A stretch of 40,448 bases of DNA, taken from positions 1 to 40,448 of the forward strand of contig NZ_RAWA01000036.1 in NCBI RefSeq assembly GCF_003611675.1, in the 5' to 3' direction. A program made the position numbers and the translations under genes. Of the stretch, positions 40,405 to 40,448 are shown in pieces (within the stretch, counting starts at the first letter, position 1; every line of letters starts with the position of its first letter). The stretch is from Corallococcus sp. CA053C (GTDB lineage Bacteria; Myxococcota; Myxococcia; Myxococcales; Myxococcaceae). The notes under the pieces were generated by a model. It had not been told where the DNA came from and did not search any database. It saw only the letters and a list, made by a program, of their open reading frames with translations.

Positions 40405-40448
40405 ATGACCACGAAGACGAAGGCCGCCCCCACCGCGCCGGCCACCAC
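40405..40448 (+). CDS. Probable major capsid protein, 5' end only
   Basis: Only 14 codons are present (MTTKTKAAPTAPAT). The assignment rests on gene order: portal and protease are normally followed by the HK97-fold major capsid gene. The window ends inside it. Confidence 0.55.
   Translation, partial: MTTKTKAAPTAPAT

Larger units (their letters stand above)
12290..40448. mobile_element. Prophage (left part; continues beyond the window)
   Basis: Bounded on the left by a partial tRNA-Arg and an integrase, and carrying excisionase, RecT, BRO/P63C antirepressor, methyltransferase, lysis genes, terminase, HK97-type portal and protease. Tail genes and attR are expected to the right. The head module predicts a tailed phage with an HK97-fold capsid. 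Late genes on both strands share a short upstream element, which suggests one functional phage rather than a patchwork. Confidence 0.95.

Noticed and set aside
1-40448. CRISPR arrays, rRNA genes, insertion sequences
   Set aside because: No regularly spaced repeat series, no rRNA-like sequence and no transposase gene were seen; the only tandem repeat is the coding one at 9857-9944.

Overview
The window is high-GC DNA from a myxobacterium, most likely Myxococcaceae (Corallococcus/Myxococcus type). This is inferred from the many secreted cysteine-rich lipoproteins, the large hybrid histidine kinase, GLSFN-repeat and CGDGxC-type proteins, and a kinase-like tail module that I recall from myxobacterial proteins. 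It has two parts. Positions 1-12289 are ordinary chromosome. Positions 12290-40448 are the left part of an integrated tailed-phage genome (prophage) that runs off the right edge.

Chromosome: a hybrid histidine kinase and response regulator pair; a secreted protein; a DUF2867 gene divergent from a TetR regulator with a twin palindromic operator between them; a two-gene YeeE/YedE sulfur transporter; a membrane protein; a TolQ/ExbB/MotA-type protein; a repeat-bearing lipoprotein; a secreted protein; and an RBBP9/YdeN-type hydrolase. A tRNA-type terminator and the 3' part of a tRNA-Arg(CCT) follow. Only the 3' part of that tRNA is present, so it is read as attL.

Prophage, left to right: integrase and excisionase; a membrane pseudokinase-like gene and a small DNA-binding-like gene (all minus); a divergent control region with a perfect 14-bp palindrome; a plus-strand early operon of small genes with a RecT/Bet annealing protein; a cargo block (secreted amidohydrolase plus a secreted protein); a BRO-N/P63C antirepressor; small genes; a second cargo block (cysteine-rich lipoprotein, HEAAH metallopeptidase-like protein, small lipoprotein); a DNA methyltransferase; a DprA-like/phosphoribosyltransferase pair resembling the ShosTA anti-phage system; a decayed rusA/lysis-end remnant; a minus-strand lysis cassette (NlpC/P60 lysin, holin-like protein); then the plus-strand packaging/head module (small and large terminase, portal, prohead protease-scaffold, start of the probable major capsid gene).

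The most unusual signal is a repeated 12-bp element, consensus GSCGSCCCTTCT. It sits just upstream of start codons of the core late genes on both strands, most often exactly 8 nt before the start. It precedes each core late gene that does not directly abut or overlap its upstream neighbour, and it is absent in front of the low-GC inserted genes. It resembles in logic the start-associated sequences of some mycobacteriophages. No CRISPR array, rRNA operon, complete tRNA or insertion sequence was found.
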